Of a stretch of DNA of 64,000 bases, positions 32,121 to 40,906 are shown piece by piece (position 1 is the stretch's first letter; every line of letters starts with the position of its first letter). Both the position numbers and the translations under genes were made by a program. This DNA comes from Hymenobacter edaphi (GTDB lineage: Bacteria > Bacteroidota > Bacteroidia > Cytophagales > Hymenobacteraceae), in assembly GCF_003258365.1 (NCBI RefSeq), contig NZ_QHKM01000001.1, positions 1,302,001 to 1,366,000 of the forward strand, in the 5' to 3' direction. The notes beneath the pieces are model-generated. The model worked only from the letters and a program-made list of their open reading frames with translations, was not told the DNA's origin and did not search any database.

Positions 32121-35100
32121 ATGTCCGCCACCTTTCGCATCTATTCCGCTTCCGCCGGCTCCGGCAAAACCTATCAGCTGACCAAGGAATACCTGCGCCT
32201 GGCCCTGGGCGCCGACGAGCCGGGCTACTACAAGAACATCCTCGCCATTACCTTCACCAACGCCGCCGCGGCCGAAATGAAGGAGCGCATCATCGGGGCG
32301 CTGCGCGGCTTTGTGCACCCGGGCACCGACGCCAAGGCCGACGCGCTGCTGCGGGAGCTGGCCGCCGAATTGGCCGCCGACGGCCTGCTGCCGCCGGAAG
32401 CGCCCGAGCTGGCGGAGCAGGAACTGCGCCGCCGCGCCGGGCAGACGTTTCGGCTGGTGCTCTACCACTACGCCGACTTCGCCGTCAGCACCATCGACTC
32501 GTTTGTGCAGCGGGTGGTGCAGGCCTTTACGCGGGAGCTGGGGCTGCCGGCGGCCTTCGAGGTGGAACTGGACGACGAATCGGTGCTGCACGCGGCGGTG
32601 GCGCTGCTGCTCGACAAGGTGAACCGCGGGCAGGAGCACGAGCTGCTCACCCGCACCCTGCAGGACTACGCCCTGAGCAAGGCCGAGGAAGGCCGCAGCT
32701 GGAACATGCTGCCCGACGAAATCATGCGCTTCGGCAAGTTTCTGCTCAACGAATCGGTGCACGAGGCGGTGGCCCAGCTGCAGCAGATGGAGCTGAAGGA
32801 GTTTCGGCAGTTGCACAAGACCCTGAAGGAGCGGCGCGAGCAGATGCGCAACGACCTGCAGGCCGTGGGCGACCGGGCCGTGGCCGCGCTGACCCAGCAC
32901 GGCCTGCAGCCGGACCAATTGGCTGGCGGCAGCCGGGGTGTGCATTCGCACTTCACCAAGCCCCTGCGCTGGCTCGACGACCCGGCCGGCACGCCCACCA
33001 GCACCGCCCGCAAAGCCGCCGAATCGGGCAAGTGGGGCAGCGGCGACGCGATGAAGGGGCCGTTGAAGCCGGCTCTGGAAGCCGTGACTGGGGAGCTGAC
33101 GGAGGCCTTCAACGAGTTGGAGCTGCTGCAGGAGCGGTATTTAAGCCCGTACCTGCTGATCGAAGGGCTGCTGCCGCAGCTGTTTCACGTGTCCTTGTTG
33201 AGCGAGCTGAGCAAGGCGGTGCAGCAGGTCAGCCAGGACCGCAACGTGGTGCTCATCGGGGAGTTCAACCGCCGCCTGGCCAGCATCGTGCTGCGCGAGC
33301 CGGTGCCGTTCCTCTACGAACGGCTGGGTGAGCGGTACCAGCACCTGCTCATTGATGAGTTTCAGGACACCTCGGAGCTGCAGTGGAACAACCTGCTGCC
33401 GCTGGTGGAAAACGCCGTGGCCGGCGGCCACCTGAGTCTGGCCGTGGGCGACGCCAAGCAGGCTATTTACCGCTGGCGCGGCGGCGAGATGGAGCAGATT
33501 CTGCGCCTCTACCAGGGCACGCCCCGCCCGCTGGTGGAGCGCGCCCAGGACCCGGAGCTGCGCGCCATCCTGGCCGAGCGCTACATCGGCCTGGCCGGGG
33601 CCCTGGAGCCGATGTCCTTGCAAACCAACTACCGCTCGGGCCCGCAGATCATCGAGTTCAACAACGACTTCTTCGCCCACGTGGCGCAGGGGCACCCGGG
33701 GCTGGAGCTGGTCGGCTCGATTTACGATGAGCATTTCGGGCAGCAGGCGCCCGCGGCGGCCCTGGCCGGCCCGCCCAGCCACGTCGAAATCCTGCTGACC
33801 CAGGCCGACGCCCCGGCCCGCCTGTACCAGCCCGCCGCGGGCCGCTACGCGGATGAGCCCCTGCCCGGCCACCTCGCCACCGACGTGCTCGACTACGACG
33901 AAAGCACCCTTTACCTCACGCTGGCGCTGGTGGAGCAGGCCCTGGCCGACGGCTTCCGGCTGGAGGACGTGGCCGTGCTCTGCCGCCGCCGCGACCAGTC
34001 GCGGCGGGTGGCCAAGTTTCTGAAGGAGCGCGGTTACGACATCATTTCGGCCGATTCGCTGTCGTTGGAATTCGCCGAGGTGGTCAACCTGCTGGTGGCC
34101 ATTCTGCGCGTCTTGCACCAGCCGGCCGACTCACTGGCGCGGGTGGAAGCGCTGCTGCTGGTCGACAAAGTGGTGCGCGGGGTGCCGCCCACGCCCACCC
34201 GGGCCCGGCGCATCGGCGACATTGCCAGGGAGGAGCGCAGCCGGCCGTTTTTCGACGAGCTGCGCCGCCTGGGCTACGACGTGCAGGAAACGCAGACCGG
34301 CAACCAGGACCTCTACGAGCTGTGCGAAACGCTTATGGGCCTCTTCGGCCTGCTGCACCGCCGCGAGGAAAGTGAGTACCTGTTCCGCTTCCTCGACCTG
34401 ACGCTGGAATACTCCCTGCGCTTCGGCAACAACCTCGGCAACTTCCTCGGCTACTGGGACCAGCGCAAGGCCAACCTGAGCATCAACGCCCCGGCCGGGC
34501 GCGGCGGGGCCGTCACCATCACCACCGTGCACAAGGCCAAGGGCCTGGCCTACGGGGTGGTCATCGTGCCCTGGGCCGACTGGAGCCTGGAGCCGACCTC
34601 GGCCTTCGGCGGGGCCTACCTCTGGGGCCGCCTGGCCGAGGAGGACAAGCCCGTGCCCGGCATGCCGCCCGTGGCCGTGGTGAAGCAGCGCAAGGAGCTG
34701 GCCCAGACGGTGCTGGCCACCCAGTACGCCGAGGAGCGCGAAAAAACCTTCGTGGAGGCCCTGAACCTGCTCTACGTGGCCTTCACCCGCCCGCGCCAGC
34801 GCCTCTACATCCTCACCCGCCGCCCCGACGCGGCCCGCGCCGCCAAGGACGACGCCAGCACCCCCGCCAGCAACGTGGCCCAGCTGCTCTACCGCTACCT
34901 CGTGGATCTGGGTCAGTGGAACGAGGAGCAGCTGACCTACGTGCTCAGCGTCGGCGCCCCGGCAGCAATGAAACCTGAGCCGCCAAGCCCTGACAACGCG
35001 CAACTGACAACTGGCAACCTCTTCCCCCTCACCAACCTCGCCACGGCGGCCTGGGAGCAGCGCCTGCGGCTGCGGCGCCACGCCAGCACCGTGTTCGACT

Positions 35101-35567
35101 TCTCGGAGCAGCAGCAGCAGCGCGAGTGGAACCGCAAGCTGCACTTCGCCCTGCGCCGGGTCATCACCGCCCGCGACGTGGAGCGCGTGGCCGGGCAGCT
35201 GACGGCCGAGGGCCTGGTGAGCCGCCGCGAGCAGCCCGAGCTGCTGCAGCGGCTGCGGCAGGTAGTCACCAACGCCCAGTTGGCTCCCTACTTCCGCCCC
35301 GACGTCATTGCCGAAACGGAGCGCGAAATCCTGGTCGGCGGTGCCCCGCGCGAGGACTACAAGCCCGATCGGGTGGTGTTCGAGCCCACCGAAGGCCCCG
35401 CGCCCGGCCGCGTGACGCTCATCGACTTCCGCGTGCCGCCGCCCGAAGACCGGCACCAGACCATGCTGCGCCAGTACGGGCAGCTGTTTCGCCGCCTGGG
35501 CTACCAGGACGTGCGCGGACTGGTGTACTACTTCGAGACGGAGGAAGTGGTGACGTTTGGGTGCTGA
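32121..35567 (+). CDS. addA: UvrD-family helicase, AddA-like, with altered nuclease motif
   Basis: This is a 1148-residue superfamily 1 helicase. IYSASAGSGKTYQLT gives motif I at the N-terminus, followed by AITFTNAAAAEMKERI (Ia), LLIDEFQDTSELQW (II), AVGDAKQAIYRWRGG (III), LQTNYRSGPQI (IV), TTVHKAKGLAYGVVIVP (V) and LLYVAFTRPRQRLYIL (VI). The C-terminal PD-(D/E)xK-like part (YKPDRVV, then LIDFRV at 1100-1105, then LRQYGQLFRRLGY) has Arg1104 where the catalytic Lys of DYK should be. With an AddB-like subunit (45427) it should process double-strand breaks for recombination. The start is ATG 32121. Confidence 0.88.
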   Translation: MSATFRIYSASAGSGKTYQLTKEYLRLALGADEPGYYKNILAITFTNAAAAEMKERIIGALRGFVHPGTDAKADALLRELAAELAADGLLPPEAPELAEQELRRRAGQTFRLVLYHYADFAVSTIDSFVQRVVQAFTRELGLPAAFEVELDDESVLHAAVALLLDKVNRGQEHELLTRTLQDYALSKAEEGRSWNMLPDEIMRFGKFLLNESVHEAVAQLQQMELKEFRQLHKTLKERREQMRNDLQAVGDRAVAALTQHGLQPDQLAGGSRGVHSHFTKPLRWLDDPAGTPTSTARKAAESGKWGSGDAMKGPLKPALEAVTGELTEAFNELELLQERYLSPYLLIEGLLPQLFHVSLLSELSKAVQQVSQDRNVVLIGEFNRRLASIVLREPVPFLYERLGERYQHLLIDEFQDTSELQWNNLLPLVENAVAGGHLSLAVGDAKQAIYRWRGGEMEQILRLYQGTPRPLVERAQDPELRAILAERYIGLAGALEPMSLQTNYRSGPQIIEFNNDFFAHVAQGHPGLELVGSIYDEHFGQQAPAAALAGPPSHVEILLTQADAPARLYQPAAGRYADEPLPGHLATDVLDYDESTLYLTLALVEQALADGFRLEDVAVLCRRRDQSRRVAKFLKERGYDIISADSLSLEFAEVVNLLVAILRVLHQPADSLARVEALLLVDKVVRGVPPTPTRARRIGDIAREERSRPFFDELRRLGYDVQETQTGNQDLYELCETLMGLFGLLHRREESEYLFRFLDLTLEYSLRFGNNLGNFLGYWDQRKANLSINAPAGRGGAVTITTVHKAKGLAYGVVIVPWADWSLEPTSAFGGAYLWGRLAEEDKPVPGMPPVAVVKQRKELAQTVLATQYAEEREKTFVEALNLLYVAFTRPRQRLYILTRRPDAARAAKDDASTPASNVAQLLYRYLVDLGQWNEEQLTYVLSVGAPAAMKPEPPSPDNAQLTTGNLFPLTNLATAAWEQRLRLRRHASTVFDFSEQQQQREWNRKLHFALRRVITARDVERVAGQLTAEGLVSRREQPELLQRLRQVVTNAQLAPYFRPDVIAETEREILVGGAPREDYKPDRVVFEPTEGPAPGRVTLIDFRVPPPEDRHQTMLRQYGQLFRRLGYQDVRGLVYYFETEEVVTFGC

Positions 35568-35594
35568 AGACTGTTGCTCTTCGGAACTGGTACC

Positions 35595-36365
35595 TTATTC
35601 TTCGGTTTCTTCTTCGGCAACCTCATCGGCTTCCCAACTCCATTCATCGTTCGCTGTTTCGCGCCAGGCCATCCAGCCCAGCGGCAGCTGATGTAGATCA
35701 TTGAGCGACGAGTCGCGCTGCACCAGCACTTCCAGCGCTACCACGGCCGCGTGTTCAATGTTTGGGGAATCTTCGCTGTGAAACTGCCAGTCGCCATCCG
35801 CATTGTGGTACACGTACCGGATGGGCTGGCCTTGCAGGGCTTCTGTGGTGGTGTACACGCCTAAGTCGCGTTCCTCCAGAAATCTAAAATCAGCGTTACG
35901 ATCAAGCAGCGGCTGTTTAAACTTCCAATTCGGGTTAGCCTCTGGTTCCCAGGGAAAACGGTGCTGCTTGTCGGGCCATACGAGCTGCAACACCGGAAAC
36001 TCCCAGCTGCTGCCGTAATACCACCCAGCATACCCTAGGTGACTAGGGTAATAGGCTTGATCAACGGGCAGAAACTGCACGTCATAACCTTCTAAAAAGT
36101 CGTCGTACCGCTGACCTGGTGCCAACCGCCGCCCCTCTTTGACTAACTCATGCGCTTTCGCCAACACGGCAAACAAAACCGACTCTGGTAATCCTAGGCA
36201 AATAATTTCGGGGTGCTGATACGTGCGATAGAGCCCAATGGTATAAGCAAAGGCTGGCAGGTAGTCATCCCCTCTGATGAGACCCAGATGGCATCCGTAT
36301 TGCTCGATATCAGCAATAATCCGCTGCTCAGCAGCCCGGTTGTGTTCCTCGTGTTCGGTATCCAT
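35595..36365 (-). CDS. DUF4262 domain protein
   Basis: This 256-residue protein has a DUF4262 domain in residues 10-150: IIADIEQYGCHLGLIRGDDY, then AFAYTIGLYRTYQHPEIICL, then the tryptophan-rich SHLGYAGWYYGSSWEFPVLQLVWPDK. The C-terminal part is acidic, ending EVAEEETEE. The domain has no established activity and often occurs as a stand-alone or immunity-like gene. It is lower in GC than both flanking genes. The start is ATG 36365, at the domain boundary; the upstream extension to 36461 overlaps the next promoter. Confidence 0.85.
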   Translation of the reverse strand: MDTEHEEHNRAAEQRIIADIEQYGCHLGLIRGDDYLPAFAYTIGLYRTYQHPEIICLGLPESVLFAVLAKAHELVKEGRRLAPGQRYDDFLEGYDVQFLPVDQAYYPSHLGYAGWYYGSSWEFPVLQLVWPDKQHRFPWEPEANPNWKFKQPLLDRNADFRFLEERDLGVYTTTEALQGQPIRYVYHNADGDWQFHSEDSPNIEHAAVVALEVLVQRDSSLNDLHQLPLGWMAWRETANDEWSWEADEVAEEETEE

Positions 36366-36472
36366 ATAAGTGCTGCTTGATGGCACAAGATTACTGCGTC
36401 GGGTCCGCATGGCAAGACCGTGCCACATCCTTTTCCCCACCCCGGCAGTACCTTCCTCCAAACGCCGCCACT

Positions 36473-36952
36473 ATGGACGAAGCCTCTTTCACCCTGCACG
36501 TCAACGGAAAAACCCACCAGGTACAGGCCGACCCGGCCACGCCGCTGCTCTACGTGCTGCGCAACCAGCTCGGGCTGAACGGGCCCAAGTTCGGCTGCGG
36601 CATGCAGCAGTGCGGGGCCTGCATGGTGCTGGTCGACGGCTTTGCCCACCCCAGCTGCCAGCTGCAGGTGCACCGCGTGGGCGCGGCCCCCATCACCACC
36701 CTGGAGGGCCTCACCTGCCCTGACGGCTCGCTGCACCCGGTGCAGCAGGCGCTGGTGGAGCTGCAGGCCGCCCAGTGCGGCTACTGCCTCAACGGCGTGG
36801 CCATGTGCGCCGCCGGGCTGCTGCGCCAGTACGCCCGGCCCGACGAGCAGACCATCCGCAACGCCCTCTTCCGGGTGCTCTGCCGCTGCGGCACCCACGA
36901 GCGGTACATCCGCGCCGTGCAGCGGGCCGCCGAGCTGGGCGCCTCGGGGTAG
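36473..36952 (+). CDS. (2Fe-2S)-binding subunit of a molybdenum hydroxylase
   Basis: This 159-residue small subunit of the xanthine dehydrogenase/isoquinoline 1-oxidoreductase family has a plant-type ferredoxin domain with cluster ligands in GCGMQQCGACMVLVDG and a downstream Cys. The helical second cluster domain has AAQCGYCLNGVAMC and CRCGTHERYIRAV. It passes electrons from the molybdopterin subunit encoded next. Here the last motif has His where most relatives have Tyr. The start is ATG 36473. A large perfect inverted repeat separates the two genes. Confidence 0.93.
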   Translation: MDEASFTLHVNGKTHQVQADPATPLLYVLRNQLGLNGPKFGCGMQQCGACMVLVDGFAHPSCQLQVHRVGAAPITTLEGLTCPDGSLHPVQQALVELQAAQCGYCLNGVAMCAAGLLRQYARPDEQTIRNALFRVLCRCGTHERYIRAVQRAAELGASG

Positions 36953-36978
36953 CGAGGATGGTTTCCCGCCGGCCTTAA

Positions 36979-37024
36979 GGCCAAACGTCCTCATCTCTTA
37001 AGTAAAACATGAGGACGTTTGGCC
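36979..37024. repeat. perfect 16-bp inverted repeat between the two hydroxylase subunits
   Basis: GGCCAAACGTCCTCAT (36979-36994) and its exact complement (37009-37024) enclose a 14-bp A+T-rich loop. No T-run follows on either strand, so it is not a canonical intrinsic terminator. In mRNA it forms a very stable intercistronic stem that could set the subunit ratio or protect the upstream message. The same sequence was not noticed elsewhere in the window. Confidence 0.75.
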
Positions 37025-37141
37025 CGAAACCCAGGAAGTCTTGGCCCCAAGGCCCCGTCGTTTCGGCACCACCCCGCCAACGACAGTTTACGTCGGAGCC
37101 GTTGTCGCGCGTTTGTTTCAGCTCTATCCCCGCCTTCGCTT

Positions 37142-39349
37142 ATGCCCTCCCGCCGCGCCTTTCTGCAAGACACCGGCCGCCTAACCATCGCCTTCTGCCT
37201 GCTCGGGGCCTTGCCGGCCGCCGCCGAAGCCCTGGCCGCCGACGACCCGCGCCCCGGCTCCCTGCAGGACAACCCGCGCCTGAACGCCTGGCTGGAAGTG
37301 CTGGCCGACGGCCGCGTGCGGGTGCTCACCGGCAAGATTGAAATCGGCCAGGGCATCGGCACGGCAGTGGCGCAGATGGCGGCCGAGGAGCTGAACCTGC
37401 CCCTCAGCCGCGTGGAAGTGGTGCTGGCCGAAACCGGCCGTACCCCCGACGAGCGGTACACCGCCGGCAGCGCCTCCATCGAGCAAAGTGCCCTGTCGGT
37501 GCGCTGGGCCGCAGCGGCGGCCCGCCAGCAACTGCTGCAGCTGGCCGCCAAGCGCCTGCGCGTGCCCGCCGCCACCCTGCAGCTGGCCGACGGCGCTGTG
37601 CGCACCACCGACGGGCGGCAGCGCCTCACGTTTGCCGAGCTGCTGCAAGGCCGGCAGCTCACCGGCGAAGTGCCCGCCGACACGGTGCTCAAGCCCCAAA
37701 ACCAGCACCAGGTAGTCGGTCAGCCGCTGCGCCGCGAGGAAATCGAGCGGATGGTGCGGGCCGCCCCGGTGTACGTGCAGGATATGCGCCTGCCCGGCAC
37801 CGTGCACGCCCGCGTGCTGCACCCGCCCGCCCCCGGCGCCCGCCTGCGGGGCGTCGACGAAGCGGCGCTGCACCAGGCCGTGCCGAGCCTGCTGCGCGTG
37901 GTGGTCGACGGCTCGTTCGTGGGCCTGCTGGCGGCGGATGAGTGGACGGCCATCAAAGCCCACGACTGGCTGAAGCCGCGCCTGCAATGGACGCCCGGCC
38001 CGGCCCTGCCGGCCGGCAAGCCCCTGCCTCAGGTTATCCGCGCCCTGCCGGCAAAGGTGGACGAAGTAGCCCGCCGGGGCGACGTGGGCAGCGCGCCCGC
38101 GGCGGGCGAAAAAACCTTCCGGGCCACCTACTTCAAGCCCTACCTGATGCACGCCGCCATCGGCCCTTCGTGCGCGGTGGCCTTGTTCGAGAAAGGCCAG
38201 CTGCATATCTGGACCCACAGCCAGGGCGTGTACCCGCTGCGGGCCGCAGTGGCCAAACTGCTCGGCCTGCCCGAAGATCAGGTGCACGCCAAGGGCGTGC
38301 CCGGCGCCGGCTGCTACGGCCACAACGGCGCCGACGACGTGGCCGCCGAAGCCGCCCTGCTGGCCCGCGCCTACCCCGGTCGCCCCGTGCGCCTGCAGTG
38401 GACGCGCGAAGACGAGCACCTGCATGAGCCCTACGGCTCGGCCATGCTCTTCGATCTGCAGGCCCGCCTCGACGCCCGCGGCCGCCTCACGCACTGGCAC
38501 ATGGAGCTCTGGTCCGACACGCACAGCGCCCGCCCCGCCGGGCAGCCCGACAAGCTGCTGCCCGCCCAGCTGCTGGCCAAGCCCTTCGAATACAAGCGGG
38601 CCGAGTTGAGCGGCGGCACCTCCCGCAACTCCGAGCCGCTGTACCAGATTCCGAACCTGCTCGTCAACGCCCATTCCTTCGCGGGGCCGCTGCGGGTATC
38701 GGCCCTGCGCAGCCTGGGCGCCTTCGGCAACGTCTTCGCGCTGGAATCGGGCATGGACGAGCTGGCCCAGCTGGCCGGGCAGGACCCGTACGACTTTCGC
38801 CTCGCCCACCTCACCGATGCGCGGGCCCGGGCCGTCATCGAAGAAGTGCGGCGCCTGACGCAGGGCGTGCAGCTCGGCCCCAATGAGGGCCTGGGCGTGG
38901 CCTTCGCGCAATACAAAAACCAGGCGGCCTACCTGGCCGTGGTGGCCCGCGTGTGGGTCAGCCCCGAAGACCACACGCCCTGGGTGCGCCAGCTCTGGGC
39001 GGCCATCGATGCGGGCGAGGTCATCAACCCCGACGGGCTGCGCAACCAGACCGAGGGCGGGCTTATTCAGGCCGCCAGCTGGACGGTGCTGGAGCAGGTG
39101 CAGTTCGACGAGCAGCAGGTGCGCAGCCACGACTGGGAATCCTACCCCATCTACCGCTTCGACGAGGTGCCGCGGGTGGAGGTCAGCATCGTCAGTCGCC
39201 CCGACCAGCCGCCGCTGGGCGCCGGCGAAGCCGCTCAGGGCCCCACCGCGGCCGCCATTGCCAACGCCGTGCACCGCGCCTGCGGCGTGCGGGTGCGCGA
39301 GCTGCCCATCCGCCCCTGGAAGCTGGCGCCCAGCCCGAAGGAAAGCTAG
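37142..39349 (+). CDS. molybdopterin-binding subunit of a xanthine dehydrogenase-family hydroxylase (IorB-like)
   Basis: This 735-residue large subunit is probably periplasmic: it starts MPSRRAFLQDTGRLTIAFCL, a twin-arginine-like signal. GKIEIGQGIGTAVAQMAAEEL and later GVPGAGCYGHNGADDVAAEA are cofactor-binding segments, and PLGAGEAAQGP carries the catalytic Glu near the C-terminus. It pairs with the two-cluster subunit upstream. No FAD subunit is present, as in isoquinoline 1-oxidoreductase-type enzymes that pass electrons to cytochromes. The substrate is an N-heterocycle or aldehyde, not resolved. The start is ATG 37142. Confidence 0.9.
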   Translation: MPSRRAFLQDTGRLTIAFCLLGALPAAAEALAADDPRPGSLQDNPRLNAWLEVLADGRVRVLTGKIEIGQGIGTAVAQMAAEELNLPLSRVEVVLAETGRTPDERYTAGSASIEQSALSVRWAAAAARQQLLQLAAKRLRVPAATLQLADGAVRTTDGRQRLTFAELLQGRQLTGEVPADTVLKPQNQHQVVGQPLRREEIERMVRAAPVYVQDMRLPGTVHARVLHPPAPGARLRGVDEAALHQAVPSLLRVVVDGSFVGLLAADEWTAIKAHDWLKPRLQWTPGPALPAGKPLPQVIRALPAKVDEVARRGDVGSAPAAGEKTFRATYFKPYLMHAAIGPSCAVALFEKGQLHIWTHSQGVYPLRAAVAKLLGLPEDQVHAKGVPGAGCYGHNGADDVAAEAALLARAYPGRPVRLQWTREDEHLHEPYGSAMLFDLQARLDARGRLTHWHMELWSDTHSARPAGQPDKLLPAQLLAKPFEYKRAELSGGTSRNSEPLYQIPNLLVNAHSFAGPLRVSALRSLGAFGNVFALESGMDELAQLAGQDPYDFRLAHLTDARARAVIEEVRRLTQGVQLGPNEGLGVAFAQYKNQAAYLAVVARVWVSPEDHTPWVRQLWAAIDAGEVINPDGLRNQTEGGLIQAASWTVLEQVQFDEQQVRSHDWESYPIYRFDEVPRVEVSIVSRPDQPPLGAGEAAQGPTAAAIANAVHRACGVRVRELPIRPWKLAPSPKES

Positions 39350-39359
39350 CGTCTTCCAC

Positions 39360-39660
39360 TTTCAGCGTCAGCGTTGAACGTACTGCTGAGCGCAGTCGAA
39401 GCATCTCTACCGCTTCGTAAGTGTATCCCACGAGTTATTTCCTCTCGATTGCCCCAGGGCTCAAACCCCGGGCTAGGTTGTGTGGACAGCAAGCACAAAG
39501 AACGTCATGCTGAGCATGACGACCTGGAAAGCCTCACAACACATTTTTCGATTACTGTCCACAGACCCTAGTGAGTGGGTCAACGACCAGGACGTTCTAT
39601 CACCACAACGTCAGCACGCGAGATGCCTCGGCTGCGCTCGACATGACGTTCTGGTAGTTT
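39360..39660. repeat. cluster of REP-like palindromic repeats
   Basis: The gap 39350-39696 has no gene. It contains GAACGTACTGCTGAGCGCAG followed by TCGAAGCATCTC (39373-39404), a shorter GAACGTCATGCTGAGCATGA near 39508, and an inverted version ending GCTCGACATGACGTTCT near 39653. CAGGGCTCAAACCCCGGGCT near 39453 is another palindromic word. These look like dispersed chromosomal REP elements, arranged here as an inverted pair between convergent genes. Confidence 0.6.
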
Positions 39661-39696
39661 CAAATGCGCCCCCGGCGGTTCACCCTACCACCCTGC

Positions 39697-40851
39697 TCAG
39701 GGTTGCGGCGGGGCGGCGGCCTGGCTGCGCAAGTCCCCGCTCACGGTATCGGCGTAAAGAATCAGGCTGGAGCCCAGGCCGGCGGGCAGGCGGAAGCGGA
39801 CTTCGGCGGGGCGCTGGGGCAGGCGAAATTTGGGCAGGGCCGCGAGGCGCAGGCGGCGCAGGGCGGTGGGCCGCTCGCGCGGGACGAGCACCAGCGTCTC
39901 GTCGTCGGGACTGAAAAAGTAGTGCGTGCGGGTCTGATGCAGGTACTGGTAGCTCAGGCCGCGCCCGTGCTGGTAGCCGGTGGCCGTGGCCCCCAGGTGC
40001 AGCCGCGTGAGCACCCGGCCATCCACGAGGTCGAGCAGCAGGGCGTTGGCCCGCGGCAGGGGCAGCGGCTGGTTTTGCTCGTCGAGGGCGGGGGCGTAGG
40101 CCACCAGGGCGGCGCGGGCATTGAGCAGACGAGTGCCGGCCACCTGCAGGTTGGGCACCGTCAGCTCGACGGGCGGGCGGCCGGCGGTGAGCACCGCGTA
40201 GCGGGTGAGCAGGGTGCGGCCATCGGGGGTGAGCACGTTGGCGGCGGGCTGGTCTTCGGCCCGCTGGCTGAGGCCCAGGTAGCGCACCTGCCCGGTGGTG
40301 GCGTCGAGCAGCAGCAGGGCCGCGGCGGCCCAGTCGGTGTCGTAGGCCTGAAACCACACGGTGAAGGCCAGCGCGTGCAGGCGCGGCAAGTAGCCCACAA
40401 ATGTCGGCGCCGCGGGCAGGCTTTCCGTCACCAGCTCCTCGCCCACCGCCGCCGTAAAATCGGCCTTGCGCAACTCGGTGCGAAACTGCTCCCGCCCATC
40501 GGCCCCGCGCAGGCGCAGGGTGTACACGGCATCGAAGCCCGCGCCGCTGGCTTTCAACTGGGTCAGCTCCCGGGCGGCGAGCTGCCCGGCCAGGGAGTCG
40601 CGCAGCATCAAGGGCCGGCGCGCATCCACGCGGGCGTCGGTTTCGACGCGGCACAGCTGCCCGGCCAGCTGCACGGTGCGGGCCACCGGCTCGGCGGGCA
40701 ACTGGGCAAACGGCAGCGCGGTATCGGCCGCGGCCACGGGGCCGGTGGCCGCGGCCGCGTCGTCGGCCGCGGCGACGGGGTGCCGGCTGGGGCCGCAGCC
40801 CACGCCGCACGCCACCAGCAAAAGGCCCGCAAGCCAGCTGTTCTTCACCAT
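39697..40851 (-). CDS. hypothetical lipoprotein, tandem paralogue B
   Basis: This 384-residue exported lipoprotein starts MVKNSWLAGLLLVACGVGC with a lipobox. The body has repeated beta-strand units (AALLLLDATTGQVRYLGLSQ, NALLLDLVDGRVLTRLHLG) like a propeller and ends EVRFRLPAGLGSSLILYAD. No family was recognised. It is clearly homologous along its length to the next gene upstream (40907-42069). An open frame continues upstream through that gene only because the neighbour carries a frameshift. Confidence 0.75.
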   Translation of the reverse strand: MVKNSWLAGLLLVACGVGCGPSRHPVAAADDAAAATGPVAAADTALPFAQLPAEPVARTVQLAGQLCRVETDARVDARRPLMLRDSLAGQLAARELTQLKASGAGFDAVYTLRLRGADGREQFRTELRKADFTAAVGEELVTESLPAAPTFVGYLPRLHALAFTVWFQAYDTDWAAAALLLLDATTGQVRYLGLSQRAEDQPAANVLTPDGRTLLTRYAVLTAGRPPVELTVPNLQVAGTRLLNARAALVAYAPALDEQNQPLPLPRANALLLDLVDGRVLTRLHLGATATGYQHGRGLSYQYLHQTRTHYFFSPDDETLVLVPRERPTALRRLRLAALPKFRLPQRPAEVRFRLPAGLGSSLILYADTVSGDLRSQAAAPPQP

Positions 40852-40906
40852 ATATCGACGCCTAAACGGGCAAACGGGCCGCAAGATGCACCGCCGCCGC
40901 GGAAAG

